A stretch of 64,000 nucleotides of DNA, taken from positions 558,001 through 622,000 of the forward strand of contig OX457060.1 in assembly GCA_949752795.1 (NCBI GenBank), in the 5' to 3' direction. This document shows, one piece after another, positions 51,142-63,136 of the stretch (the first letter of the stretch is position 1; each line of letters starts with the position of its first letter). A program made the translations under genes and the position numbers. Below the pieces are notes generated by a model that was given only the letters and a program-made list of their open reading frames with translations, had not been told where the DNA came from and ran no database searches. The DNA comes from Hyperoodon ampullatus. Lineage: Eukaryota; Chordata; Mammalia; Artiodactyla; Ziphiidae.

Positions 51142-51696
51142 GGCACATGTCACTCTAATTTCCAATCAGCAGGACGAATTCTCCAAAGGCAAGGATTGCC
51201 CACAGAAACAGAATAGGGCTTGAGGAAATCCCACTGTTTTGTGGCCAGTTTCCAAAATCACTAGTTGAAAAATGGAACTCAGGGGCACTAAAATTCACGA
51301 AACTGCAGAGTTGAAAATGTCATCGAAAAATGTCTTGAGGTAAGTCACCAAAAAGGACTTGTAAAGAAGGGAGAATGGCAGGAAACGGATTTGAAGAGGT
51401 AGAAAGGACTCGCCATTAAAGCACAAGAAAAGGGGTTGAACATCGCCAACGATGCAGCTGGCCAAAGAAGACGTATGCTTTTTTTCTAAATATATTCAAG
51501 GAGGGGCTTCCCTGGTGGCGCAGTGGTTGAGAGTCCGCCTGCCGATGCAGGGGACACGGGTTCGTGCCCCGGTCCGGGAAGATCCCACATGCCGCGGAGC
51601 GGCTGGGCCCGTGAGCCATGGCCGCTGAGCCTGCGCGTCCGGAGCCTGTGCTCCACAGTGGGAGAGGCCACGGCAGTGAGAGGCCCGCATACTGCA

Positions 51697-51740
<44 letters not shown>

Positions 51741-53120
51741 GGAAAGGGTATACACCCTTTTGAGCCAACCAAACAGGTGGGCACTGGAAATCAATACTAC
51801 AAAATGTATCACTTCACATCAGTCAGAAGAGCCATCCTCATAAAGTGTAAACACCAGAAATGCAGGATGGGGCGAGGAGAAAAGGGAGCCCTGTGAGGCT
51901 GATAGTGGAAATATAAATTGCCAACGGCCACTCTGGAAAAGTTTATTGTGTTTACTAAAACATCTAAGAAATGAGCTACAGAGCATAGGCCACTTGCACT
52001 CATGGGCGTATATCTTGGGATAAACAAAAATCGACAGGACACAGGCATGCCAACGTTTACCACCTCTCTATAAAAATGAGCCTCAACTTGGGTACAACCT
52101 AAATGTCCCTGGAAGGATAAAATGGATAAAAGAGATGTGGTACTTATGTAGAGAGGAATATTACTCAGCCTGGAAATCAATGAAATAAGGCCATTTGCAA
52201 CAACTCTGTAGGAGTTATGAACGATCATTCTAAGTGACATAAGTCGGAAAGAAAAAGAAACATATCATAAGATGACACTTAAAGGTGGAATCAAAAATCA
52301 CTACACATGAAATAAATTACAAAACAGAAACATAGTCAAATATGTAGAAAACACACATAAGGCTGCTAAACGGGAAATGTGGGGAGGGGTGAGACATTAT
52401 CCAGGAGGTTGAAATTAGCAAAGATACCATTGCAAATACCAAATTGATAATCGACAAAGCCTACATTGTACCTCAAAGAACTGCACTCAACACACTCAAG
52501 TCACCGGAAAATAATATATACGACTGGCAAGAATCTGAAAAAGAATTTATTGATGTCTCTCAGTACATGAATCAAGTGGATGTACAGCAGCAAAAAACAG
52601 AGCTTTGAAAATCAGCTGTAACCAATATAATAATAAATAAAAAATAATTAAAAGACAGTGAGACAGAGAAAAATTCTTACAACTTTTGCTCAGGGGCTAT
52701 GATGCAACATGGATTGAACACAACTAGACCCATAGAAGGATGAGACATAAGGCTGGAAACTGTTCACGCTAAGAGATATTAGTGAGGTTGGCTGAGGAAA
52801 TGCAGACCTTTTAAAGTAATACTGCCTGGTACCCATTCCATGGGTCCCAAATCTGCATTTTCAAGGGAATCTTCCTACAGCGAAAACATGCATGGGAAAC
52901 CCAGAGGACTGTACACCGTGTGATTGGGAAAGGTGTCTAAAATGCACCTCAATTTTGATCTCTTGGTGCTCGGGTTCGCCATTCCAGCCACATTACTAAC
53001 GATCTTCCCACTTGGAGAACCAGCGCCTTTAACCTCCTGTTTCACACAGTTCTCAATTTGTGCAGAGAATGAACGGGAAGAGGGGGAACCAATGAGAGAC
53101 AAGCTGTAGGAGTTTAGACA
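51142..53120. repeat. 1.74 kb monomer 1 (with SINE)
   Basis: A complete monomer carrying the plus-strand CHR SINE. The L1 landmarks 'catcagtcagaagagccatc' (near 51,818) and 'agaggaatattactcagcc' (near 52,152) and a 3' tail near 52,610 are present. Confidence 0.85.
51503..51730 (+). mobile_element. CHR-type tRNA-derived SINE, plus strand
   Basis: The body starts 'ggggcttccctggtggcgca', which overlaps the A-box region of the tRNA-derived promoter. It contains 'gggttcgtgcccc' as a B-box-like element and ends 'gaggcccgcatactgc' before an A-run and (AT)n tail. It is flanked by 13-bp target-site duplications 'atatattcaagga' at 51,490-51,502 and 51,731-51,743. Ruminant relatives share the head, but the remaining body is the cetacean form. 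It inserted into satellite monomer 1 at the centre of the inverted repeat. Confidence 0.95.
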
Positions 53121-54871
53121 GGCACATGTCACTCTAATTTCCCATCAGGAAGAAGAATTAACCAAAGGCTCAGCCTGCCTCCCCGGAACAGAATAGGGCC
53201 TAAAGCAATCCTGCGGTTTTGCAGCCAGCTCACAAAAAAGCGAGTTGAAAAATGGTGCTCAGAGGCAGTGCAAATCACAAACCTGCAGAGTTATAAATGA
53301 TAACTAATGTCCAAAAATATAGTGAGGTAAGGCAACGAAGAGTATCTGAATGCAAGGCAGAATTGCAGGAAACAGATATCAAGAAGTAGACTGGACTCGC
53401 CTTTAAAGCATATGAAAAGCGGCAGAATTTTGAAAATGATGCAGTTGCCCAAAAAGGGCAACTAGATTCAGGAAATAGAATGGATTCAGGAAAAAACGCA
53501 TACGCTCTTTTTGTCCAACCAAGCAAGCGGGTAATGTAAATCCACACAACAAAGAAGTCTCACTTCCCACTGGTCAAAAGCACCATCAGAGAAAAGTGTA
53601 AAATTCAGAAATGCAGGAAAGGCCATGGAGAACAGGAAGCATTGTTACGCTAATGGGTGGGGTATAAATTGCCAAGAGCCACTCTGAAGAAGTTGATGGT
53701 GTTTCCTAAAACATCTAAAAAACAGAGCTACAGAGCATAGGGCACATCCACTCACAGGCATATATCTTGGGAAGACTAAAAATCAACAAGACACAGGCAC
53801 CCCAAAGTTTAGGGCTGCTCTGTTTACAAGAAACTCGACTTTGGTACACCTAAAATATCCCAGGAAAGAGAACAATAGATAAAGAAGTTGTGGTACATTT
53901 GTACAATGGAATATCACTCAGCCATGAAATCAATGTCATAAGGCCAGTAGCAGCATAATGAGTGGATTTAGGTACAATGATTCTAAGCGAAATAATTCAC
54001 ACAGAAAAAGAAACTTATCATAAGATATCACTTATAGAGGGAATGTAAACACCGCTAAATATGAACTGAATTACAAACAGAACAGAGTCACGCATTTAGA
54101 AAACACACTTATGACTGCTTAAGGTGAAAGGTGAGGAGGGGTGATGAATAAAACAAGACTTTGAAATTAACACAGATACCGTCCTATAAGCCAAATATGT
54201 ATTAGACAAGACCTACTTCTTGCTCAGTGAACTGGACTCAACACTCCCCATTCACCGCAGAAGAATATATCTGACTAGTAAGAATCTTAAAACCTATGTA
54301 TTTATATGTCACTGTAGGTGAATCAAGTGTGTTTAGAGCGGCATAAACACAGCAGTGAAACTCAGGATAACACCATTGTAAAAATAAATTTCAAACACAA
54401 AACACAAAGACAGTGAAAGAGAGAGAAATTCTTACAAAATTCGTTCAGGAGCTGTGATGCAACACGGACTGACCACATCTACACCCAGAGTTGGATGAGA
54501 CATAAGGCTGGACACTTGGAGCTGAGAGGAATGGTGAGGTTGGGTGAACAAGGGGAGACCCTTTAAAGTAATACTGTGTGCTACCCATTCCATGGGTCCA
54601 ACTCTCCATGATCAAGGGAATCTTCCTATAGCTAAAGGATGCATGGGAAACCCAGAGGACGGTACACCGTGTGATTTGGAAAGGTTTCTAACACGCAATT
54701 CATTTTTCATCAACTGGTGCTCTGGTTCGCCATTTCAGCTGTGTTACTAACAACCTCCTCACTTGGAAAATCAGCACCTTTAACATCCTGTTTCGCACAG
54801 TATCCAATTTGTGAGGAGGATGAACGGGAAGAGGGGGAACAAATGTGAGACTAGCTGTAGGTGTTTGGAAG
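53121..54871. repeat. 1.74 kb monomer 2
   Basis: A complete monomer of 1,751 bp. It has a short internal direct repeat of 'attcaggaaa' near 53,465-53,492, and a perfect small hairpin 'gttgcccaaaaagggcaac' starting near 53,444. Confidence 0.88.
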
Positions 54872-56604
54872 GGCACATGTCACTCTAATTTCCCATCAGG
54901 AAGAAGAATTAAACAAAGGCTCAGCCTGCCTCCCCAGAACCAGAATAAGTCCTGAAGCAATCCTGCTGTTTTGGTGCCAGATCACTAAACAGCGAGTTGA
55001 AAAATGAAGCTCAGGTGCACGGCAATTCACAAACCTGCAGACTTATAAAAGACAACTATCATCCAAAATTGTATTGAGGTAAGGCAAAGAAGAGGATATG
55101 AAAGCAAGGCAGAAGTGCAAGAAACAGATTTCAAATGATAGATTAGAGTCGCCTTTAAAGCACATGAAAAGCGGCAGAACTTCGACAATGGTGCAGTTAG
55201 CCAAAAAGGGCCTATGCGTTTTTACTGAATATATTTAGTAAAAAACGCAGATGCCCTTTTTGGCCAACCAAGCAAGCGGGCAATGCAAATCAGCACTACA
55301 AAGAAGTCTCACTCGCATCTGTCAAAAGGGCCATCCTGGAAAAGTGTAGAAACCAGAAATGCAGGACAAGCCCTGGAGAAAAGGGAGCTTTGTTATGCTG
55401 ATGGGCGGGATGTAAAATGCCAACACCACTCTGGAGAAGTGTATGGTGTTTCCTAAAACATCTAAAAATCAGAGCCACAGGGCATAGGGCACTTCCACTC
55501 ATGGGCGTATATATTCGGAAAACCAAAAATCGACAGGACACAGGCACCCCAAGGTTTAGGGCTGCTCGGTTTACAAGGACCTCGACTTGGGTACACCTTA
55601 AATATCCCAGGAAACAAAAAAATGGGTAAACAAGCTGTGGTACTCATGTACAATGGAATATCACTCAGCCATGAAATCAATGTCTTAAGGCTAGTAGCAG
55701 CATAATGAGTGATTTAGGTACGATGATACTAAGAGAAATAAGTCACACAGGTAACGAAACTTATAAGATATCACTTATAGACGGAACGTAAAAATCTCTA
55801 CACATGAACTGTACAAAACAGAACGGAGTCACACATTTAGAAAACACACTATGGCTGCTTACGGGGGAAGATGAGGTGGGGTGAGGCATAAAACAAGAGT
55901 TTGAAATTAGCACAGATACCTTTCCATCAACCAAATATGTAATAGACAAGACCTACTCACTGCTCAGTGAACAGGACTCAACACACCCTATTCACCGCAG
56001 AAGAATATATCTGCATAGTAAGAATCTTAAAAAAGTATTTATTGATATCTCTCTGTAAGTGAATCAAGTGGGTGTAAAGCAGCATAAACACAGCATTGAA
56101 AATCAGCTAAACCCCATTATAAATATAAATTACAAAAAAAAAGATAGTGAAAGAGAAATTCTTACAAAATTCGTTCAGGAGATGTGATGCAACCTGGATT
56201 GACCACACGTAGACCCACAGCTGGAAGAGACATAAGGCTGGACACGCTTGGGTCCGACAGGATTGGTGAGGTTGGGTGAGCAAATGCAGACCCTTTAAAG
56301 TAATACTGTGTGCTACCCATTCCATGGGTCCCAAATCTCCAGGTTCAAGGGAATCTTCCTACAGCTAAAATATGCATGGGAAACCCAGAGGATGGTACAC
56401 CCAGTGATTGGGAAAGGTTTCTAAAACGCACGTTATTTTTCATCTCCTGGTGCTCGGGTTTGCCATTCCAGCCGCTTTACTATCAATCTCCCCACTTGGA
56501 GAATCAGCACCTTTAACCTCCTGTTTCGTACAGTTTGCAAATTGTCCAGAGGATGAACGGGGAGAGGGGGAGCCAATGAGAGACCAGCTCTAGGTGTTTG
56601 GACA
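54872..56604. repeat. 1.74 kb monomer 3
   Basis: A complete monomer of 1,733 bp with no later insertion, so it is the cleanest reference copy. It carries the best-preserved inverted repeat of the array (55,200-55,264). Confidence 0.88.
55200..55264. repeat. Imperfect inverted repeat (about 31-bp stem)
   Basis: The left arm begins 'gccaaaaagggcctatgcg' and the right arm ends 'cgcagatgccctttttggc'. The arms pair over about 31 positions with three mismatches and one bulged base in the T-run, around an AT-only centre. Degraded versions occupy the same site in monomers 1, 2 and 4. Confidence 0.85.
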
Positions 56605-58567
56605 GGCACACGTCACTCTAATGTCCAATCAGGAAGAAGAATTAACCAAAGGCTCAGCCTGCCCCCCGGAACCAGAATAGGGCCTGAAGCAATCCTGCGG
56701 TTTTGCAGCCAGCTCACAAAAAAGCGAGTTGAAAGATGGAGCTCAGGGGCACTGCAATTCAAAAACCTGTACAGTTATAAAGGACAGCTCTTGTCCAAAA
56801 ATATATTGAGGGAAGGCAACGAAGAGGATTTGAAAGCAAGGCAGAATTGTAGGAAACAGTTTTTAAGAGGTAGATTGGAGTCACCTTTAAAGCAAGTGAA
56901 AAGAGACAGAACTTGGACAAAGATGCAGTTGGCCAAAAAGGGCCTATGCATTTTTGTCCTGAATATATTCACGAACAATCACATACACATTTTTTGGCCA
57001 ACCAAGCAGGCGGGCAATGCAAATCCACACTACAAAGAAGTTTCCCTCCCCACCGCTCAAAAGGGCCATCTGAAAAAAGTGTAAAAACCAGAATGGCAGG
57101 ACAGGCCATGGAGAATTGTGAGCCTACTTATGCTGATGGGCAGGATGTAAATTACCAACAGCCACTCTGCATAATTGTATGGTGTTTCCTAAACCATCTA
57201 AAAAACAGAACTACAGAGCCTAGGGCACTTCCACTCAGGGCCATATATCTTGGGAAAACTAAAAATCAACAAGACACAGCCACCCCAATGTTTAGGGCAG
57301 CTCTGTTTACAAGAATCTCGACTTCAGAACACCTTCAATATCCCAGGAAAGAGAAAAAGGGATAAATAAATTGTCATACTTATGTACCATGAAATATCAC
57401 TCAGCCATGAAATCAATGTCATATAGCCAGTAGCAGCATAACGAGTGGATTTAGGTATGATGATTCTAAGTGAAATAAGTCACACAGAAAAAGAAATTCA
57501 TCATAAGAATATCACTTATAAAGGGAACGTAAACATGGCTACACATGAACTGAATTAAAAAACAGAACAGAGTCTCACATTTAGAAAAAACTCTTATGTC
57601 TTCTTAAGGGGAAATGTTGGGGTGATGCATAAAACAAGAGTTTGATATTAGCACAGGTACCGTTCCATAAAACAAATATGTAATAGACAAGATCGACTCC
57701 TTGCTCAGAGAACTGGACTCAACACCCCCTATTTCCCGCAGAAGAATATATCTGACTAGTAAGAATCTTAAAACCTATGTATTGATATGTCTCCGTAAGG
57801 GAATCAAGTGTGTCTAGAGCAGCATAAACACAGCAGTGAAAATCAGCTCAACCCCATTATAAAAATGAATTTCAAAAACAGCGAAATTCTTACACAATTT
57901 GTTCAGGGGCTCTGATGCAACCTGGATTGACCCCATCTACACCCACAGCTCAATGAAACATAAGGCTGGACACTTGGGGCTGAGAGGATTGGTGAGGTTG
58001 GGTGAGCAAATGTAGACCTTTTTTTTTTTTTTTTTTGTGGTCCGTGGGCCTCTCACTGTTGTGGCCTCTCCCGTTGCAGAGCACAGGCTCCGGACGCGCA
58101 GGCTCCGGATGCGCAGGCTCAGCGGCCTTGGCTCACAGGCCCAGCCACTCCGCGGCATGTGGGATCCTCCCGGACCAGGGCACGAACCCGTGTCTCCTGC
58201 ATCAGCAGGCGGACTCCCAACCACTGTGCCACCAGGGAAGCCCCAAATGTAGACCTTTTATAGCAACAACACGTGCCACCCATTCTATGGGTCCCAACTC
58301 TCCAGGTTTAAGGGAATCTTACTACAGCTAAAACATGCATGGGAAACCCAGAGGATGGGACACCGTGTGACCAGGATAGGTTTCTAAAATGCTCCTCATT
58401 TTTCCTCTCCTGGTGCTTGTGTTCCCCATTACAGGTGCTTTACTCTCAATCTCCCCACTTGGAGAGTGAGTGCCTTTAACCTCCTGTTCCGCACAGTTTG
58501 CAATTTGTGCGGAGGATGAAAGGGAGGAGGGGGAACCAATGAGAATCTAGCTCTAGGCATTTGGATG
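56605..58567. repeat. 1.74 kb monomer 4 (with SINE)
   Basis: A complete monomer interrupted by the minus-strand CHR SINE in its extra 0.5 kb segment. It is about 1,726 bp after subtraction. Confidence 0.85.
58023..58244 (-). mobile_element. CHR-type tRNA-derived SINE, minus strand
   Basis: Read on the minus strand it runs from 'ggggcttccctggtggcaca' to the poly-A, which appears as the T-run 58,023-58,036. It is flanked by 15-bp target-site duplications 'aaatgtagacctttt' (58,008-58,022 and 58,245-58,259). It contains a tandem 15-bp duplication (58,085-58,099 and 58,100-58,114, one mismatch) not present in the other SINE. It inserted into the extra 0.5 kb segment of satellite monomer 4. Confidence 0.95.
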
Positions 58568-58921
58568 GGCACATGTCACTCTAATTTCCCGTCAGGAAGA
58601 AGAATTAACCAAAGGCTCAGCCTGCCGCCCCAGAAGCAGAATAGGGCCTGAAGCAATCCCGCGGTTTTGCGGCCAGCTCACAAAAAAGCGAGTTGAAAAA
58701 TGGAGCTCAGGGGCACAGCAGTTCACAAAACTGCAGAGTTATAAAGGACAACTATCATCCAAAAATTTGTTGAGGGAAGCCAACGAGGAGGACTTGAAAG
58801 CGAGGCAGAATTGCAGGAAACAGATTTCAAGAGGTAGATTGGAATTGCCTTTATAGCACAGGAAAAGTGGCACAACTTCGACAATGATGCACTTGGCCAA
58901 TAAGCGCGTAAGCATTTTTTC

Positions 58922-58924
<3 letters not shown>
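58568..58924. repeat. 1.74 kb monomer 5, partial
   Basis: The module and the left arm of the inverted repeat ('cttggccaataag' near 58,891) are present. The copy then breaks off at the (TA)n tract and inverted L1. Whether the monomer resumes beyond the window cannot be seen. Confidence 0.85.

Positions 58925-59015
<91 letters not shown>
58925..59015. repeat. (TA)n microsatellite
   Basis: Almost pure TA dinucleotides, interrupted once by a G near 58,984. The tract sits exactly between satellite monomer 5 and the 3' side of the inverted L1, where a poly-A tail would be expected. Confidence 0.95.
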
Positions 59016-59017
<2 letters not shown>

Positions 59018-59034
59018 TCTATATATATGTTAGC

Positions 59035-62000
59035 ATCAGGTATTTGTTCTTCTCTTTCTTACTCACTTCACTCTGTATGACAGACTCTATGTCCATCCAC
59101 CTCACTACAAATAACTCAGTTTCATTTCTATTTATGGCTGAGTAATATTCCATTGTATATATGCGCCACATCTTCTTTATCCATTTATATCTTGATAGAC
59201 ACTTAGGTTGCTTCCATGTCCTGGCTATTGTAAACAGAGCTGCAATGAACATTGTGGTACATGACTCTTTTTGAATTATGGTTTTCTCAGGGTATATGCC
59301 CAGTAGTGGGATTGCTGTGTTGTATGGTAGTTCTATTTTTAGTTTTTTAAGGAACCTCCAAACTGTTCTCCATAGTGGCTGTATCAATTTACATTCCCAC
59401 CAACAGTGCAAGAGGGTACCCTTTTCTCCACACCCTCTCCACCATTTATTGTTTGTAGATTTTTGATGATGGCCATTCTGACTGGTGTGAGGTGATATCT
59501 CATTGTAGTTTTGATTTGCATTTCTGTAATAATTAGTGATGTTGAACAGCTTTTCATGTGCTTCTTGGCCATCTGTATGTCCTCTTTGGAGAAATGTCTA
59601 TTTAGGTCTTCTGCCCATTTTTGGATTGGGTTGTTTGCCTTTTTTAATGTGAGATGCATGAGCTGTTTATATATTTTGGAGATTAATCCTTTGTCTGTTG
59701 ATTCACTTGCAAATATTTCTCCCATTCTGAGGGTTATCTTTTCATCTCGTTTGTAGTTTCCTTTGCTTTACAAGAGCTTTTAAGTTTCATTAGGTCCCGT
59801 TTGTTTATTTTTGTTTTTATTTCCATTATTCTAGGAGGTGGATCAGAAAAGATCTTGCTGTGATTCATCTCAAAGAGTGTTCTTCCTATGTTTTCCTCTA
59901 AGAGTTTTATAGTGTCTGGTCTTACATTTAGGTCTTTAATCCATTTTGAGTTTATTTTTGTGTATGGTGTTTGGGAGTGTTCTAATTTCATTCTTTTACA
60001 TGTAGCTGTCCAGTTTTCCCAGCACCACTTATTGAAGAGATGGTCTTTTCTCCACTGTATATCCTTGCCTCCTTTGTCCTAGATAAGTTAACCATAGGTG
60101 CATGGTTTTATCTCTGGGCTTTCTATCCTATTCCATTGATCTATATTTCTGTTTTTGTGCCAGTACCATATTGTCTTGATTACTGTAGCTTTGTAGTATA
60201 GTCTGAAGTCAGGGAGTCTGATTCCTTCAGCTCCGTTTCTTTTCCTCAAGACTGCTTTGGCTATTTGGGGTCTTTTGTGTCTCAATACAAATTTTAAGGC
60301 TTTTTGTTCTAGTTATGTAAAACCTGCCATTGGTAATTTGATAGGGATTGCATTGAATCTGTAGATTGCTTTGGGTAGTATAGTCATTTTCACATTGTTG
60401 ATTCTTCTAATCCAAGAACATGGTATATCTCTCCATCTGTTGGTATAATCTTTAATTTCTTTCATCAGTGTCTTATAGTTTTCTGCATACAGGTCTTTTG
60501 TCTCCTTAGGTAGGTTTATTCCTAGGTATTTTATTCTTTATGTTGCAATGGTAAATGGAAGCGTTTCCTTAATTTCTCTTTCAGATTTTTCAGCATTAGT
60601 GTATAGGAATGCAAGAGATTTCAGTGCATTAATTTTGTATTTGGCTACTTTACCAAATTCATTGATTAGCTCTAGTAGTTTTGTGGTAACATCTTTAGGA
60701 TTCTCTATGTATAATATCATGTCATCTGCAAACAGTGACAGTTTAACTTCTTCTTTTCCAATTTGTATTCCTTTTATTTCATTTTCTTCTCTGATTGCTG
60801 TGGCTAGGACTTCCAATACTGTGCTGATTAATAGTGGTGAGAGTGGACATCCTTGTCTTGTTCCTGATCTTAGAAGAAATGCTTTCAGTTTCTCACCATT
60901 GAGAATGATGTTTGCTGCGGATTTGTCGTATATGGCCTTTATTATGTTGAGGTAGTTTCCGTCTGTGCCCACTTTCTGGAGAGGTTTTATCATAAATGGG
61001 CTTTGATGTTTGTCAAAAGATTTTTCTGCGTCTATTGAGATGATCGTATGGTTTTTCTTCTTCAATTTTTAATATGGTGTATCACCATATCACGTATATT
61101 GAAGAATCCTTGCATCCCTGGGATAAATCCTACTTGATCATGGTGTATGATTCTTTGAACGTGTTGTTGGGTTATGTTTGCTAGTATTTTGTTGAGGATT
61201 TTTGCATCTATATTCATGAGCGATATTCGTCTGTAATTTTCTTCTTTTGTAGTATCTTTGTCTTGTTTTGGTATCAGGGTGATGGTGGCCTCATATAATG
61301 AGTTTGGGAGTGTTCCTTCCTCTGTATTTTTTGGGAAGAGTTTGAGAAAAATGGATATTAGCTCTTCTCTAAATGTTTGATAGAATTCACTGTGAAGCCA
61401 TCTGGTCCTGGACTTTTTTTTTTGTTGGAAGATTTTTAATCACAATTTCAATTTCAGTGCTTTTGATTGGACTGTTCATATTTTCTATTTCTTCCTGGTT
61501 CATTCTAGGCAGGTTGTGCATTTCTAAGAAATTGTCCATTTCTTCCAGGCTGTCCATTTTATCGGCATAGAGTTGCTTGTAGTAATCTCTCATGATCCTT
61601 TGTATTTCTGCAGTGTCTGCAGTGTTTCTCCTTTTTCATTTCTAATTCTATTGATTTGAGTCTTTTCCCTTTTTTCTTGATGAGTCTGGCTAATGGTTTA
61701 TCAATTTCATTTATCTTCTCAAAGAACCAGCTTTTAGTTTTATTGATCTTTGCTCTCATTTCCTTCATTTCCTTTTCATTTATTTCTGATCTGATATTTA
61801 TGACTTCTTTCCTTCTGGTAACTTTGGGTTTTAGTATGTTCTTCTTTCTCTAATTGCTTTATGCATAAGGTTAGGTTGTTTATTTGAGGAGTTTCTTGTT
61901 TCTTGAGGTAGGATATTATTGCTATAAACTTCCCTCTTAGAACAGATTTTGCTGCATCACATAGGTTTTGGGTCATTGTGTTTTCATTGTCATTTGTTTC

Positions 62001-62800
62001 TAGGCATTTTTTGATTTCCTCTTTGATTTCTTCAGTGATCTCTTGGTTATTTAGTAACGTATTGTTTAGCCTCCATGTGTTTGTGTTTTTTCCTTTTTTT
62101 TGCCTATAATTCATTTCTAATATCATAGTGTTGTGGTCAGAAAAGATGCTTGATATGATTTCAATTTTATTAAATATACTGAGGCTTGATTTGTGACCCA
62201 AGATATGATCTATCCTGGAGAATGTTCCATGAGCACTTGCGAAGAAAGTGTATTCTGTTGTTTTGGATGGAAAGTCCTATAAATATCAGTTAAGTCTATG
62301 TGGTCTAATATGACATTTAAAGCTTGTGTTTCCTTATTTATTTTCATCTGGGATGATCTGTCCATTGTTGAACGTGAGGTGTTAATGTCCCCTACTATTA
62401 TTGTGTTACTGTTGATTTCCCCTTTTATGGCTGTTAGCAGTTGCCTTATGTATTGAGGTGCTCCTATGTTGGGTGCATATATATTTATAATTGTTATATC
62501 TTCTCCTTGGATTGATCCCTTGATCATTACATGGTGTCCTTCCTTGTCTCTTGTAGCATTCTTTATTTTAAAGTCTATTTTGTCTAATATGAGTACTGGT
62601 ACTCCAGCTTTCTTTTGATTTCCATTTGCATGGAATATCATTTTCCATCCCCTCACTTTCAGTCTGTATGTGTCCCTAGGTCTGAAGTGAGTCTCTTGTA
62701 GACAGCATCTATATAGGTCTTGTTTTTGTATCCATTCAGCAAGCCTGTGTCTTTTGGTGGGAGCATTTAATCTACTCACATTTAAGGTAATTATCAATAT
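59035..62800 (-). pseudogene. L1 ORF2 pseudogene (endonuclease and reverse transcriptase)
   Basis: ORF2p of an active L1 nicks DNA and reverse-transcribes its own RNA; this copy cannot do so. The endonuclease is visible as 'IITLNVSRLNAP' at the start (near 62,797), 'CCLQETHF' (near 62,700) and 'IIVGDINTS', then after a frameshift near 62,260 the next frame gives the 'GHKSSLSIFNKIEIISSIFS' stretch (62,201). The reverse transcriptase is in the piece 60,538-61,065, with '[10 protein letters not shown]' and FADD at 60,721-60,732. Further pieces (60,088-60,285, 59,734-59,991, 59,384-59,725, 59,019-59,411) carry the C-terminal region. At least six frame breaks separate them. No in-frame ATG is visible just upstream of the first piece, so the start codon appears lost. 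Confidence 0.93.
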
Positions 62801-63136
62801 GCATGTTCCTATTACCTTTTTCTTAATTTTGTGGGGTTTGTTTTTGTAGGTCCTTTTCTTCTCTTGTGTTTCCCACTTAGAGAAGTTCCTTTAGCATTTG
62901 TTGTAGAGCTGGTTTGGTGGTGCTGAATTCTCTTAGCTTTTGCTTGTCTGTAAAGCTTTTGATTTATCCTGAATGTGATCCTTGCTGGGTAATCTTGTTT
63001 GTAGGTTCTTCCCTTTCATCACCTTAAGTATATCATGCCACTCCCTTCTGGCTTGCAGAGTTTCTTCTGAGAATTCAGCTGTTAACCTTATGGGAGTTCC
63101 CTTGTATGTTATTTGTCATTTTTTTCCTTGCTGCTT

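Larger units (their letters stand above)
50881..58924. repeat. 1.74 kb L1-containing satellite array
   Basis: The anchor 'ggcaca(t/c)gtcactctaa' recurs at 51,142, 53,121, 54,872, 56,605 and 58,568. Spacings are 1979, 1751, 1733 and 1963 bp. Subtracting each SINE and its duplicated target (about 241 and 237 bp) gives about 1738, 1751, 1733 and 1726 bp. Each monomer comprises a non-L1 module of about 0.4 kb, an L1 ORF2-end/3'-UTR segment of about 0.86 kb ending in 'cattgaaaatcagct'-type sequence, and about 0.47-0.5 kb of further sequence. Size and L1 content fit the common cetacean satellite (about 1.76 kb in baleen whales, from memory). Monomers are visibly diverged from one another. Confidence 0.88.

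Noticed and set aside
50881..58924. Assigning the species from the 1.74 kb monomer length
   Set aside because: I recall about 1.76 kb for baleen whales and about 1.58 kb for delphinoids, which leans away from dolphins. This array is diverged and peripheral, so length is weak evidence.
60548..60955. Open frames on + across 59,278-63,892
   Set aside because: These are shadows of the minus-strand L1 ORF1 and ORF2, which explain the region fully.
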